Shown here piece after piece: positions 37,553 to 46,584 of a DNA stretch of 64,000 nt. The notes beneath the pieces were generated by a model. It saw only the letters and a list, made by a program, of their open reading frames with translations, ran no database searches and had not been told where the DNA came from. The stretch is from assembly GCF_016919065.1 (NCBI RefSeq), contig NZ_JAFFQA010000003.1:1-64000 (forward strand), in the 5' to 3' direction. Positions within the stretch are counted from its first letter, which is position 1, and each line of letters starts with the position of its first letter. The DNA comes from Desulfobulbus rhabdoformis. GTDB taxonomy: Bacteria > Desulfobacterota > Desulfobulbia > Desulfobulbales > Desulfobulbaceae. The translations under genes and the position numbers were made by a program.

Positions 37553-37948
37553 AGGCCTCCGGCAAATCAAAAGGTTGCTGACGAAGAGATACTCAATTCT
37601 GAGAGCCACACTGTTCAAGTAAAACCTATCTGAATTAAGAAATGTTATCACAACCCATCCCCAGCAGACAATGGAGACTTCTTAAAAAACAACGAATTAC
37701 CAAACAGTTATTAGACAGGGGGGAGAGGAGGGGAGCCTGAAATTTAACTTTATGAAACTACAGGAAAAAGTCTCATTCTTTATTCACTGGTTGTCAATTT
37801 ATCGTAAATAACTCAAGGAATTTTGCATGTATTCCGGTGCCAGCTTCAATACACACTCCTGGTACAACAGGATGATTTTTCTTGTTTCCTTTAAGCTGAC
37901 CGGTTGAAAGTCAACCAAAGTCGATTTTTTTCAGCAAGTAGAGGGGAG

Positions 37949-38139
37949 ATGGCCGGTAAACGGGAACTCAAAGAGGTGGTGGTCAGTGGCGGTGCCACCC
38001 GTCTGCGCCCGGTCCGACCATGTATTACCTGATGCAGCGCAGCAAGGAGCAATCACAGCAGTGGCGCACTCGAGTGCACCGAAAATACGGGAAACTTTAT
38101 GAGAGGATCTTTGGTGCCAACGGCCTAATCAATCCCTAA
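37949..38139 (+). pseudogene. Probable gene remnant (two overlapping short frames)
   Basis: A ribosome-site-like GAGGGGAG at 37941-37948 precedes an ATG at 37949 that opens a 27-codon frame ending at 38032. A second frame (ATG 38020 to stop 38139, 39 codons) overlaps it and is rich in Gln, Arg and Lys (SKEQSQQWRTRVHRKYGKL). Read together they look like one frame broken by a shift. I do not recognise the family. The rest of 37553-38304 shows no gene. Confidence 0.3.
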
Positions 38140-38140
38140 A

Positions 38141-38175
38141 GGATTGTCTTGAACAATTAAATTATTCAAGATACT
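38141..38175. repeat. Palindromic repeat family 1, core-less mini copy F
   Basis: TCTTGAACAATT (38147-38158) and AATTATTCAAGA (38160-38171) are the two outer ends of family 1 joined with a single base between them, with one mismatch. The core is missing. It begins directly after the TAA of the short frame ending at 38139. Confidence 0.6.
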
Positions 38176-38304
38176 CTTCTTAGGTAATACACAATGATTC
38201 CGCCCTATTTTTCACTGCAGAGTTGTCCTGAAAAGACCGAGTCCAGCCCCTGAAATAGCAACTGGATTCATGGCCCTTCCCCCATTCAGCCCAAAGGAGC
38301 ACCA

Positions 38305-39159
38305 ATGCATCGATTATACTCAGATATCCTCGTTGTCCTTGCCGCCATGTCGCTTGCTCTATCGCCCTTGGCTGTCGAACGGGCAAAGAGCGCAGAGTCC
38401 CCAGCCAATGTTACCACAATCACGGCTGCAGGATCGGGAGTAAACCTGGGAATCACCCGTCTTTTAGCAACGGCATTTGCCCAAAAACACCCCGAGGTGC
38501 GTGTGGACGTTCCGGGCAGTATTGGCTCCAAAGGTGGGATCATCGCCGCCGCGGAAGGTGCCATTCCTTTAGGGTTGGTTTCGCGTCCCTTAAAGGCGAA
38601 AGAACAAGATCTCGGACTGGTCTACCATCCCTATGCGAGGGTGGCTATGATCATTGGAACCCATCCCTCGGTCACGGATGAAAACATAACCTCTGCCGAT
38701 TTAGTGCAAATCTTTCAGGGCAACAAAAGCCGTTGGCAAGACGGTCATGAGATTATCGTCCTCTCGCGAGAGGAGGGGGACAGTGGTTTTGGTCTCCTCT
38801 CTCAGGCGATCAAAGGATTTCAGCAGGCATGGGATGAAAGCCTTGCCGCAAAACGATGGACGGTCCATTTTAACGATCAGGATGCAAACCGAGCTCTGGC
38901 AGCCACCCCCTATGCCCTCGGAGTTGCTGATTTAGGGATGATCACCACAGAACATTTATCGATCAAGCCGCTTGCTCTCGACGGATTTTCCCCGACCGAG
39001 GACAATGTCGGCAATGGCAGCTATCGCCTCATCCGTGAACTTGCCTTTGTCTATCGACCGGATACACTCCCGGAGGCGGCCAAGGCATTTATGGATTTTG
39101 TGACAACAGAAGCCGGAAAAACCATCTTGCGGGACAATCAGTACATCCCGCTGCCGTAA
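38305..39159 (+). CDS. PstS-like periplasmic solute-binding protein
   Basis: This 284-residue protein has a signal peptide (about residues 1-30, ending near RAKSAES) and a phosphate-binding-protein-like fold. The visible motifs are ITAAGSGVNLGITRLLATAFAQ, an oxyanion-type GSIGSKGGIIAAAEG loop, IFQGNKSRWQDG and a C-terminal MDFVTTEAGKTIL. PstS proteins deliver phosphate to a Pst ABC transporter, but no pstCAB genes follow. A membrane hybrid kinase begins 12 bases downstream, so this protein may instead present an anion to a sensor (inference). Confidence 0.85.
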   Translation: MHRLYSDILVVLAAMSLALSPLAVERAKSAESPANVTTITAAGSGVNLGITRLLATAFAQKHPEVRVDVPGSIGSKGGIIAAAEGAIPLGLVSRPLKAKEQDLGLVYHPYARVAMIIGTHPSVTDENITSADLVQIFQGNKSRWQDGHEIIVLSREEGDSGFGLLSQAIKGFQQAWDESLAAKRWTVHFNDQDANRALAATPYALGVADLGMITTEHLSIKPLALDGFSPTEDNVGNGSYRLIRELAFVYRPDTLPEAAKAFMDFVTTEAGKTILRDNQYIPLP

Positions 39160-39171
39160 ATTTGCCGCTCC

Positions 39172-41415
39172 ATGCTGCATATTCCCCCACAAAACACCAT
39201 CAGCCGCCGCCTAGCGGGGAAACTGTTTCCCTTGGCCATGGTGGTCTTTGTCATTCTTTCGCTCTGCATTCCCTTGGGATACGGCTCACTTGAATTGAGT
39301 AAACTCCGGCAGGAGGCGCACAACTATGCAAAAGAACTGGCTGGACAAATCAAACGTCTGGCAGCCTCATCCCCCCAACTCTGGAAATATCAGACAGGCA
39401 AATACATTCAGATTCTCGACGGCTTTGTCCCCAACAAAAGCATTGTCCACATCACCATTCTTGATCGTCACAACGAGCCCATAACAAATTATACGCATGA
39501 CCAGGAGCGACATTCCTCGTTCTTTTGCTGGCTCGAAGTGCAAGGCAAATCAGCGGCGATCTTGTTCAACAACCACAAAATCGGCGAAGTCATCATCACA
39601 CTCTCCATCTATCAGCCTGTACTGACGCTGCTGATGGTCTTTGTCATATGTTCGATCCTCGGCTTGGTCCTGGCTTTGTTGATCTACCGCATCCCCCTGA
39701 TAGTCGTCCTCCGACTGGAAGGCAATCTGGTGGAGTACCAGCAGTCGCTTGAGCAGAAAATCGAATCAAGAACTGTTGAACTCAAGAAAAATGCCGAGCG
39801 ATCCAGGCAACTTGCCGAAGAGGCTGAGGCGGCCAACAAAAGCAAATCCCTGTTTCTGGCCAATATGAGCCATGAAATCCGCACACCAATGAACGCTATC
39901 CTTGGGATGACCTACCTGGCCATGCGGGAACAATCTGATGCCAAGAGACAGCACCTCTTGAAAACGGTGCATTTCTCCTCGGAAAATCTGCTGAGCATCA
40001 TTAACGATATCCTGGATTTCTCCAAGATGGAGGCAGGGCAATTCCAACTCAACCTGGTACCTTTTGCTCTGGACCAATTGCTGGATGGCATTCTCAAGAC
40101 TATGAACACCCCAGCCTTGGAGAAACAGTTGACCTTGGAATGCAGGCTGGACGACGGTCTTCCTCCGGCATTGATTGGTGACGATGTCCGCTTGCGGCAG
40201 ATTCTGATTAATTTGACCGGTAACGCCATTAAATTCACCCATTCCGGCTCGGTTTCCCTGACCGCTGTCCCTGAACAGTCCGCTGAAGCAGGAATTATTA
40301 CCGTACATTTTACAGTATCCGATACCGGTATTGGCATCTCAGAGGATAAACTGTCCTCCATTTTCGATTCATTTGAACAGGCCGATGCTTCCTACAGCCG
40401 ACGATTTGGTGGGACCGGGCTGGGGCTCTCTATCTGCAAACAGCTCGTTGAGATGATGCAGGGAAGCATCTGGGTGGAAAGTCAGGTAGACGTTGGCAGT
40501 TCGTTTCATTTTACTGTGCCCTTACGCGTGGATGAGCAGAGAGCGGGGCAAACAGCCCAGGCAAAACAAATGGCCCCCGTCATTAAAGGGTTAAAAGTTC
40601 TGATTGTTGATGACAACAAGATAAATCAAGACGTGGCCAGAATGATGCTTGAGCAGGATCATCATATTCAAACAGCAAACAACGGCCTTGAAGCCCTTCG
40701 CTGTTTGGCGGCGGAGACCTTTGATCTGGTTTTTATGGATGTGCAGATGCCGGAGTTGGATGGGTTGAGTGCCACTCAAATTATCCGTGATTTTGAGGCG
40801 GGCCGTGAAGTGGCACATGAGATGGATGCCGCCATCCACAGAGAACTCGCCGAAAAACTCAAAGGGGGCCACATACGGATTGTGGCCATGACAGCGCATG
40901 CCATGGAGGATGACAAGCAACTTTGTCTGACAGCCGGCATGGATGCCTATATCACCAAACCACTGCAACACGATACATTGGAAGAGGTCTTCCGTAGCGA
41001 ATTTAAATCGCGGCGAGAAGCCACCAGCAGTCAGGCGACTGACGCTGCCGTTTCAGCGAGTACGGTGTCAGCAAAAAGTTTTTCCCAGCCTGGACCAGGC
41101 GACATCAGGGAACATTTGCAGGTTGCCACAGCATTGTCCCCATCCAAGGTAGAGAGGATTGCAAACGCCGCACAACAGAGTATTCTAGAAAATCTCACTC
41201 TAGCCACTGAATCGCTGGAACAAAACAATTTCCCCTCTTTCTCCAGAGCCATGCATACACTCAAAGGCACCTTGCTCCAATGCGGGATTGATGATTGGGC
41301 AACTGAGGCGCAATCCCTCTACGACGGCATCAACAACCATCAGAAACTCAACTTTTCCGAAAGGCTGGAATCCCTGGAGAAGGCAATGGAGAAGTTGAGA
41401 AGCACGGAGAACTGA
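39172..41415 (+). CDS. Hybrid histidine kinase with receiver and Hpt domains
   Basis: A 747-residue inner-membrane sensor has TM helices near 18-40 and 148-172 bracketing a periplasmic domain of about 105 residues. HisKA follows with His234 in NMSHEIRTPMNAILGM, then a HATPase (about 345-465, DTGIGISEDKLSSIF, GTGLGLSICK). The receiver (about 474-610) has its Asp in FDLVFMDVQMPELDG, and the C-terminal Hpt domain has MHTLKGTLLQCG near 690. The phosphorelay needs an outside response regulator, which is not adjacent. It is probably co-transcribed with the PstS-like gene. Confidence 0.9.
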   Translation: MLHIPPQNTISRRLAGKLFPLAMVVFVILSLCIPLGYGSLELSKLRQEAHNYAKELAGQIKRLAASSPQLWKYQTGKYIQILDGFVPNKSIVHITILDRHNEPITNYTHDQERHSSFFCWLEVQGKSAAILFNNHKIGEVIITLSIYQPVLTLLMVFVICSILGLVLALLIYRIPLIVVLRLEGNLVEYQQSLEQKIESRTVELKKNAERSRQLAEEAEAANKSKSLFLANMSHEIRTPMNAILGMTYLAMREQSDAKRQHLLKTVHFSSENLLSIINDILDFSKMEAGQFQLNLVPFALDQLLDGILKTMNTPALEKQLTLECRLDDGLPPALIGDDVRLRQILINLTGNAIKFTHSGSVSLTAVPEQSAEAGIITVHFTVSDTGIGISEDKLSSIFDSFEQADASYSRRFGGTGLGLSICKQLVEMMQGSIWVESQVDVGSSFHFTVPLRVDEQRAGQTAQAKQMAPVIKGLKVLIVDDNKINQDVARMMLEQDHHIQTANNGLEALRCLAAETFDLVFMDVQMPELDGLSATQIIRDFEAGREVAHEMDAAIHRELAEKLKGGHIRIVAMTAHAMEDDKQLCLTAGMDAYITKPLQHDTLEEVFRSEFKSRREATSSQATDAAVSASTVSAKSFSQPGPGDIREHLQVATALSPSKVERIANAAQQSILENLTLATESLEQNNFPSFSRAMHTLKGTLLQCGIDDWATEAQSLYDGINNHQKLNFSERLESLEKAMEKLRSTEN

Positions 41416-41573
41416 AGGGGAGGCTGCTTTCCCCTTTGAGCTGCGACACGGCCCCGTTCCCACGACCGTGATATACCCCTTCTGGCAAAGGGCTTTTCAC
41501 TATCCCCCGTCACGGATTCAGAGAAAATTCCTCTTTTTCACCAGACAATCTAGATTCCCTCAAAACATTCTGT

Positions 41574-42962
41574 ATGCGCTCCTTTTTCCTCATCACCCAT
41601 GAAATTACGACTCTCCTGCGTCTGACCGGCCCCCTGCTGCTGGCCCAGCTCACCCAAACAGCAATGGGGTTTGTCGATACCGTCATGGCCGGACGCTACT
41701 CAGCGCTCGATCTGGCGGCAGTGGCGATTGGCTCCTCCATCTTTTTTCCGGTATACCTCTTTCTTATTGGCCTGCAGAGTGCGGTAACCCCGATGGTGGC
41801 CCAGGCCCATGGCCGGGGAGACGGGGCAGGGATCAATGGTTCCATTCGTTTGGGGATGCTGATCGGATTGACCATGGGGACACTGCTGATGCCGCTCCTC
41901 TGGCACTGTATTCCCTTCATGGAGTGGCTTGATGTCAGTGCTGAAGTCATTCCCATCACCAACCGCTACCTCTATGGCATCTCCTGGAGCCTTCCCTCTG
42001 GAGGGCTGTTTTTTGCCCTCAAGGGAGGGGGCGATGGCTTGGGTAAGGCGCGGCTATCCATGGTGGCTGGGTGTTGCGGCCTAAGCGTGAATATCGTTGC
42101 CAATTCCCTGCTCATTTACGGCAAGCTTGGCCTGCCTGCTCTCGGCGGTGCTGGGTGTGGTTGGGCGACCTCCATCTCTGTTGCCGCCATGATGACGACC
42201 ATGGCGTTGCTTCTGCAGCGCAGCCGACTCAGCGGAACCGATCACCTTTTTTCACTGCAGAATGCGAAACGCCTCTTCAGAATCAACGAGGTATTCTCTT
42301 TTCTTCGCCTCGGTCTGCCGCTTGGGGTGACCCTTTTCATTGACTGTTCCATATTCACTGTCATAGCACTGTTTATTGCCAAACTTGGCCCAGATGTAGT
42401 TGCAGCGCATCAGATTGCGCTCAACTTCACCTCCATAATGTATATGCTGCCGTACAGTCTGGCGACCGCCCTGACGGTTCGAGTTGGCTACACCATCGGG
42501 CGTGGCCGCTTACAACGCCTGCAACGCATCGTCCCCACTGGATTGGGACTAGCCCTGTCCGGTGCTGTCCTCACCTGTCTCACCATCCTGATTTTCTCCC
42601 CGCAAATAGCAGCACTCTACACGAACGACCGGACGATACAGACACTGGCCGTGTCGTTACTTGCCTATGTTGCCATGGTGCAGATACCAGATGCCCTGCA
42701 AGTCAATTCTGGCGGAATATTACGAGGCTGCAAAGACACGCGCGTGCCCATGCTCTTCATGATGGTGACCTACTGGGGGATTGGCTTACCGCTCGGTTAC
42801 GGCCTGGGGCTGGGAGGCCTTGGGGGCATGGAACCAGGCCCCCAAGGATTCTGGATAGGACTACTCACCGCGCTCATTATCGCGGACCTGTTTCTCCTCA
42901 CCCGGGTGGTGAAAACAATCAGGAAATTTCAACAAAGCAAGAAAATCAGGCTGATAGAATAA
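41574..42962 (+). CDS. MATE-family multidrug/cation antiporter
   Basis: This 462-residue integral membrane protein has about 12 hydrophobic helices in two homologous halves. It shows MATE hallmarks: an early LTGPLLLAQLTQTAMGFVDTVMAG, the QSAVTPMVAQAHGRGD loop after helix 2, and in the second half ALTVRVGYTIGRGR. NorM-type members export cationic drugs with Na+ or H+. The ATG at 41574 is reasonable, with weak ribosome-site evidence. No regulator is adjacent. Confidence 0.92.
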   Translation: MRSFFLITHEITTLLRLTGPLLLAQLTQTAMGFVDTVMAGRYSALDLAAVAIGSSIFFPVYLFLIGLQSAVTPMVAQAHGRGDGAGINGSIRLGMLIGLTMGTLLMPLLWHCIPFMEWLDVSAEVIPITNRYLYGISWSLPSGGLFFALKGGGDGLGKARLSMVAGCCGLSVNIVANSLLIYGKLGLPALGGAGCGWATSISVAAMMTTMALLLQRSRLSGTDHLFSLQNAKRLFRINEVFSFLRLGLPLGVTLFIDCSIFTVIALFIAKLGPDVVAAHQIALNFTSIMYMLPYSLATALTVRVGYTIGRGRLQRLQRIVPTGLGLALSGAVLTCLTILIFSPQIAALYTNDRTIQTLAVSLLAYVAMVQIPDALQVNSGGILRGCKDTRVPMLFMMVTYWGIGLPLGYGLGLGGLGGMEPGPQGFWIGLLTALIIADLFLLTRVVKTIRKFQQSKKIRLIE

Positions 42963-43010
42963 ACTCTCAGCCATATTCGCAAATTGAGCACAGATTTCGG
43001 GTTAGAACTT

Positions 43011-43122
43011 AAATTCGTGAGCATTCAGCGGGTTCAGCACAACAGCAATACTCATTCCTCTAACATTACTCAGCTATACAGGGAATACAGTGGTTAGCCC
43101 AAAACCCGCTGTCACGAATTTA
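43011..43122. repeat. Inverted repeat with family-2-like ends
   Basis: TAAATTCGTGAGCATTCAGC and GGGTT (43011-43035) are mirrored at 43103-43122 by AACCCGCTGTCACGAATTTA. The outer AATTCGTGA matches the ends of repeat family 2. The 75-base centre is unrelated to the other copies. Confidence 0.5.
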
Positions 43123-43147
43123 GATCAAACCGGATTTCTCATCGGTT

Positions 43148-43234
43148 CAGGCGGTGTCAGATTCAAAGTTTTTGTCACTGAATAATAGTTCACTATATTC
43201 AGTGACAAAATACTGCCGAAGATGGCGCCGCCTG
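43148..43234. repeat. Large hairpin upstream of the metF 3' end
   Basis: An 87-bp palindrome has a perfect 15-bp inner stem (TTTTGTCACTGAATA at 43170-43184, TATTCAGTGACAAAA at 43196-43210) and an outer stem (CAGGCGG at 43148-43154, CCGCCTG at 43228-43234). It lies between the convergent MATE and metF genes and could end transcription, although no T-tract follows on the plus strand. Confidence 0.6.
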
Positions 43235-43347
43235 GACTGACCGCAGGTGAACATTTTGTTGAAATTGCGCTCAAATGTTACCGATCACAACCAACCTTTT
43301 CATTCAATCTTGAATAAATTAAGACAAAATGTTCATGAGAAAGCCGG

Positions 43348-44220
43348 TTAAAGTTGGCCATCCATTACTTCGAGACACATATCCGCTTTATTGAGCGTGT
43401 AGAGATGAACACCCGGTGCACCGCCTTCGATCAGTTCTTTCACCTGCTGGCGGGCATAGGCCACACCGACCTTGTACACAGCCTTAGCCCCGCCTTCCTC
43501 ATGGGCCTTCAGTACCTTGTTGACCAGCTTGCCAGGAATTCGGGCATTGCACATCTCAAGAATAAAGCGCAGAGAACCAAGGCTACGGATCGGCAATACC
43601 CCCGGAACAATGGGCACCTCGACACCGCGTGCTTTCAATCGCTGTACATAATCAAAATAAATACGGTTATCAAAATAGAGCTGGGTGATAACGAAATCCG
43701 CGCCGCTGTTCACCTTCCGCTGCATGACCTCCAGGTCAGCGGCAAAGGATGGTGCTTCGGAGTGGGCTTCGGGAAAACCGGCAACTCCGATGGCTAACTG
43801 GGGATGATTCTGGTGAATATGGCGGACCAGATCTTCAGCATAGGGAAAATTGGCAAACAGTTCTTTATCACTGCCTGTAAAACAGGTGGGACGATCACCA
43901 CGCAGAGCAAGAACGTTTTCAATGCCAAGTTCCTTGATCGCCCCCAAAAATCCGTCGATTTTATCTTGATCTGCAGTCACGCCGGTCAGGTGCGGCATGA
44001 TTTCAAAGCCACAGGTTTTGATCAGCTGCCCACAGATTTCCAGGGTGTTGGACTGGGTCGATCCCCCCGCACCGTAGGTGACCGAGGCAAAAAGAGGATT
44101 GAGTTGCCCCAGTTTTTTGGCGACTTCAAAAAATCCAGGCCATTCTTCTTTATTTTTTGGGGGAAAAAATTCTAAGGAAACAAAAGGCTTGTGCGTTTTT
44201 ATCAGTTGAGGAATCTGCAT
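43348..44220 (-). CDS. metF: 5,10-methylenetetrahydrofolate reductase
   Basis: MetF reduces methylene-THF to methyl-THF, which supplies methionine synthase or, in acetyl-CoA-pathway organisms, the methyl branch. The 290-residue TIM-barrel protein has VSLEFFPPKNKEE near the N-terminus, FASVTYGAGGSTQ, NVLALRGDRP, GVAGFPEAHSEAP and FVITQLYFDN, which build the flavin and folate sites. There is no MetV-type partner beside it. Palindromic repeat copy C lies 18 bases upstream of its start. Confidence 0.95.
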   Translation of the reverse strand: MQIPQLIKTHKPFVSLEFFPPKNKEEWPGFFEVAKKLGQLNPLFASVTYGAGGSTQSNTLEICGQLIKTCGFEIMPHLTGVTADQDKIDGFLGAIKELGIENVLALRGDRPTCFTGSDKELFANFPYAEDLVRHIHQNHPQLAIGVAGFPEAHSEAPSFAADLEVMQRKVNSGADFVITQLYFDNRIYFDYVQRLKARGVEVPIVPGVLPIRSLGSLRFILEMCNARIPGKLVNKVLKAHEEGGAKAVYKVGVAYARQQVKELIEGGAPGVHLYTLNKADMCLEVMDGQL

Positions 44221-44238
44221 TCCCGTACTCCTTTGTTA

Positions 44239-44379
44239 GTGTCTGTCCAGAAATGAGGATTTTTGTTCAAGGTCAAGGCATGCTCAAAATTTTACCGCAG
44301 GCATATATCTGATATTCCGAGGATAAAATTTTGAGCATAACGCAGAAATTGGGCAAAAAGACCGTTTCTGGATGGACAC
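44239..44379. repeat. Palindromic repeat family 1, copy C (second end type)
   Basis: This 141-bp element has the shared core (CAAAATTTTACCGCAGG, CCGAGGATAAAATTTT) but different ends: GTGTCTGTCCAGAAA and TTTCTGGATGGACAC. The sequence TTGTTA lies directly on both sides (44233-44238 and 44380-44385), with the identity extending a few bases further. It sits in the metF leader region. Confidence 0.8.
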
Positions 44380-44501
44380 TTGTTAGTGTGTACGGTGTAG
44401 GCGCAGGGTAGTGCGTGTAGGCGCCTTCACCCTAAATATCTCGCTTTAATGGTCCGATACGTATTATAGGAACGCTTATCATCTACCACGGAGGGTAGAC
44501 C

Positions 44502-44660
44502 ATGACACCAAGACAAGCAATACGTATCCTCATGCTCAGCCCCTGCTACTGGCTGCTGAGTCTTGCAGAAAGGAAACAGTTAATTCACGAATTTTGCCGA
44601 TCTTTTTCGGCAGCATGGGTTCCGGAGTCTGTTCTGCGAAAAAAAGAGGCGCTCCCCTAA
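44502..44660 (+). CDS. Small protein of unknown function (52 residues)
   Basis: MTPRQAIRILMLSPCYWLLS opens a 52-residue reading frame that looks helical, with a basic C-terminal part (VLRKKEALP). GGAGGG lies 9 bases before the ATG, inside the loop of a small hairpin (TCTACC at 44482 and GGTAGA at 44493). This hairpin could modulate translation. Similar short proteins starting MTPxxAI-x-LLMxSP seem to occur in related anaerobes, but I cannot name the family. It is convergent with the J-domain gene. Confidence 0.5.
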   Translation: MTPRQAIRILMLSPCYWLLSLAERKQLIHEFCRSFSAAWVPESVLRKKEALP

Positions 44661-44672
44661 TTAAAAGTACTA

Positions 44673-44999
44673 TTATGGCTTCCTCTTTTTGCCGCCCCAA
44701 AGCGGGTCCTGACCAAAGCGTGCCCGCCACCAGTCTTCGGGATCATAAATATCCAGATCGTCCTCTCCAGCATTCTCCCGTTTCAAGGGGTAGCGATAAC
44801 TATCGCAATAGCGGGTGAGAGTTTCATATGCCGCTGTAATGACGTACATCTTTTCGCCGTTTGCATCACCGCCGGTGTCGGGATGGTAAAGCTTGCTCAG
44901 TCGATGAAAAGCCCGCTTGATTTCACCGAGCGTGGCGCGATCATTCAGCCCCAACACCTTCGCCGCCTTCTCGATGGCCTGCCACTCTTTGCTGTTCAC
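44673..44999 (-). CDS. J-domain (DnaJ-like) protein
   Basis: A 108-residue protein holds one J-domain in its first 75 residues. The domain is seen as WQAIEKAAKVLGLNDRATLG, IKRAFHRLSKLYHPDTGGD with the HPD motif, and a last helix with ITAAYETLTRY. A short acidic tail (ENAGEDDLDIYDPEDWW) follows. It would recruit an Hsp70. The GTG at 44999 overlaps the plsY stop by 4 bases, and the upstream in-frame extension lies inside plsY, so the shorter form is used. Confidence 0.85.
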   Translation of the reverse strand: MNSKEWQAIEKAAKVLGLNDRATLGEIKRAFHRLSKLYHPDTGGDANGEKMYVITAAYETLTRYCDSYRYPLKRENAGEDDLDIYDPEDWWRARFGQDPLWGGKKRKP

Positions 45000-45613
45000 T
45001 CCCTGTCCTCGGTCTTCCTCTTCCAAGACTTCTCGCCGCCACGAATCAGACGCCCAATATTCTGGTAGTGCTTCACCCAGATCATGAGCACAATAAACGC
45101 GGCCAACCCCATTTTCCAGCCCGGTGCATGCAGGAGCGGCAGCCAGAGCAACATGGAAAGCGATCCCAGAAGCGACCCGAGCGAGACAAATCCGGAAAAA
45201 TAAACAGCGGCAATAAAGACCAGCAGGCATCCAAGAACAGCGAGCGGTGCCAGATAGAGAAAGGCACCCAGCGCGGTGGCTACACCTTTGCCTCCTTTGA
45301 AACCAATGTAGACGGGGAACATATGCCCCAGGACCGAAGCTGCACCACAGAGGGCGATAATCAGCTCATGCCCTGCTGTCTCATTGAGCACAAGGCCCGT
45401 GAGAAACATGGGCAGGAATCCTTTGAGCAGGTCACAGAGAAGGGTCAGCGCTCCAAGTTTCTTTCCTAAAAGACGCGTCACATTGGTAGCGCCGATATTT
45501 TTGCTTCCCTGGTTGCGAATATCTATGCCGCTGCCACGGGAGAGGACCAGGCCAAAGGGGACAGCCCCCAATAAATAGGACAGAGCGATACAAAGAATTC
45601 CAATACTGTTCAT
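44996..45613 (-). CDS. plsY: Glycerol-3-phosphate acyltransferase PlsY
   Basis: PlsY moves acyl groups from acyl-phosphate to glycerol-3-phosphate, the first step of phospholipid synthesis in most bacteria. The 205-residue protein has several membrane helices and the three family loops: GSKNIGATNVTRLLG, GHMFPVYIGFKGGKGVATALG, and GFVSLGSLLGSL. It starts at 45613 and is translationally coupled to the downstream J-domain gene. The co-occurrence of dgkA, plsY and pgpA in this window is not one operon. Confidence 0.95.
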   Translation of the reverse strand: MNSIGILCIALSYLLGAVPFGLVLSRGSGIDIRNQGSKNIGATNVTRLLGKKLGALTLLCDLLKGFLPMFLTGLVLNETAGHELIIALCGAASVLGHMFPVYIGFKGGKGVATALGAFLYLAPLAVLGCLLVFIAAVYFSGFVSLGSLLGSLSMLLWLPLLHAPGWKMGLAAFIVLMIWVKHYQNIGRLIRGGEKSWKRKTEDRE

Positions 45614-45645
45614 AGGCGAAAAAATGTCCGTGAAATTACAGGGAA

Positions 45646-46506
45646 TCAGGCCTTATTCTGGCGGAAAAACATCTCCAGTTCGCAGGCTGCAGCGTAAGCG
45701 CTGATCTCATCCTGGAGCACCTGGACATAGGGACAGTCGACCACGGCAAGCAGGGACTGACGTAACCGGTATCCCTTGCTCTCCCCCTGGTTGAGGGGTT
45801 CCAGCATATAGGCAAAGATCTGTGGACGACGGCAGACCTCAGGTCGATCCGGATAAATCAGACACCGACCGGATTGCGCCTGGTTGGGACACCGGCTTGC
45901 TTTGGGGAGCACCAGACTCCAGCCGGATTGCCAATGGATCAGGGCCGGATCAGTTCGCAGGTAAAAATCCTGCCCATTCACCTGCAACGGTGGCTCAGCA
46001 TCAATACGCTGGCTTCGTGAGGCCGCTGTATCAATCTGCTCCAGAGAAAAATGGGCAGCTTCCCCCGGTTGCAGGGGAATTTCAAAGTAGTCCTGCTGCA
46101 TATTGGCATCAGGGCCGACACAGCAGAGGGTACAGTGACAGGGAGCGCAAAGCAGACTATTGACCGGCTCCAGTTCTCGCGTAAGAACATTTTGTGCAAT
46201 CAAAGCTGTTGTGGCCGACATGGGATCCAGCGGATTGTTTTCCGCATCAACCACCGTGATTGCAGGTGGTTCGCCGGTCTTGAATGCCACCAGCGGTTGC
46301 AACAGATCAGCATAGGGCATGAGCACACTGACAGGGTCAGCATAGGTTGCGTATCCGGTTTCAATATCAGGAGGCATTTCAGCAATGACCTCTTCAACCG
46401 TGGCAAAATCACCGGTCAAATAAAGAAACTGAACCATGGACACCAGCGGCAGAACCGGCTGGGCCAAGAGGGCCATTCCTTCTTGTAATTCATCCTTTGT
46501 AACCAT
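45646..46506 (-). CDS. YkgJ-type cysteine-cluster protein
   Basis: This 286-residue protein has a central cysteine cluster: CAPCHCTLCC (about residues 130-139), then CPNQAQSGRCLIYPDRPEVC (about 212-231), the arrangement of YkgJ/UPF0153 proteins thought to bind zinc or an Fe-S cluster. The first 110 residues contain hydrophobic helices of unknown role. The ATG at 46506 is chosen for AGGGAG just upstream. It is not clearly linked to plsY (33-base gap) or to def. Function unknown. Confidence 0.75.
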   Translation of the reverse strand: MVTKDELQEGMALLAQPVLPLVSMVQFLYLTGDFATVEEVIAEMPPDIETGYATYADPVSVLMPYADLLQPLVAFKTGEPPAITVVDAENNPLDPMSATTALIAQNVLTRELEPVNSLLCAPCHCTLCCVGPDANMQQDYFEIPLQPGEAAHFSLEQIDTAASRSQRIDAEPPLQVNGQDFYLRTDPALIHWQSGWSLVLPKASRCPNQAQSGRCLIYPDRPEVCRRPQIFAYMLEPLNQGESKGYRLRQSLLAVVDCPYVQVLQDEISAYAAACELEMFFRQNKA

Positions 46507-46584
46507 AGCGCTCCCTAAGTAATGAGCCTTGTACACTACACAATTAAACGCCGAAAAACAAGCGGCCCCCCCAGCCGGACGTAA

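Noticed and set aside
37949-38139. The remnant as two genuine small proteins
   Set aside because: The frames overlap, the first ends after 27 codons, and the ribosome-like site is almost touching the start codon; a broken gene is more likely, though not proven.
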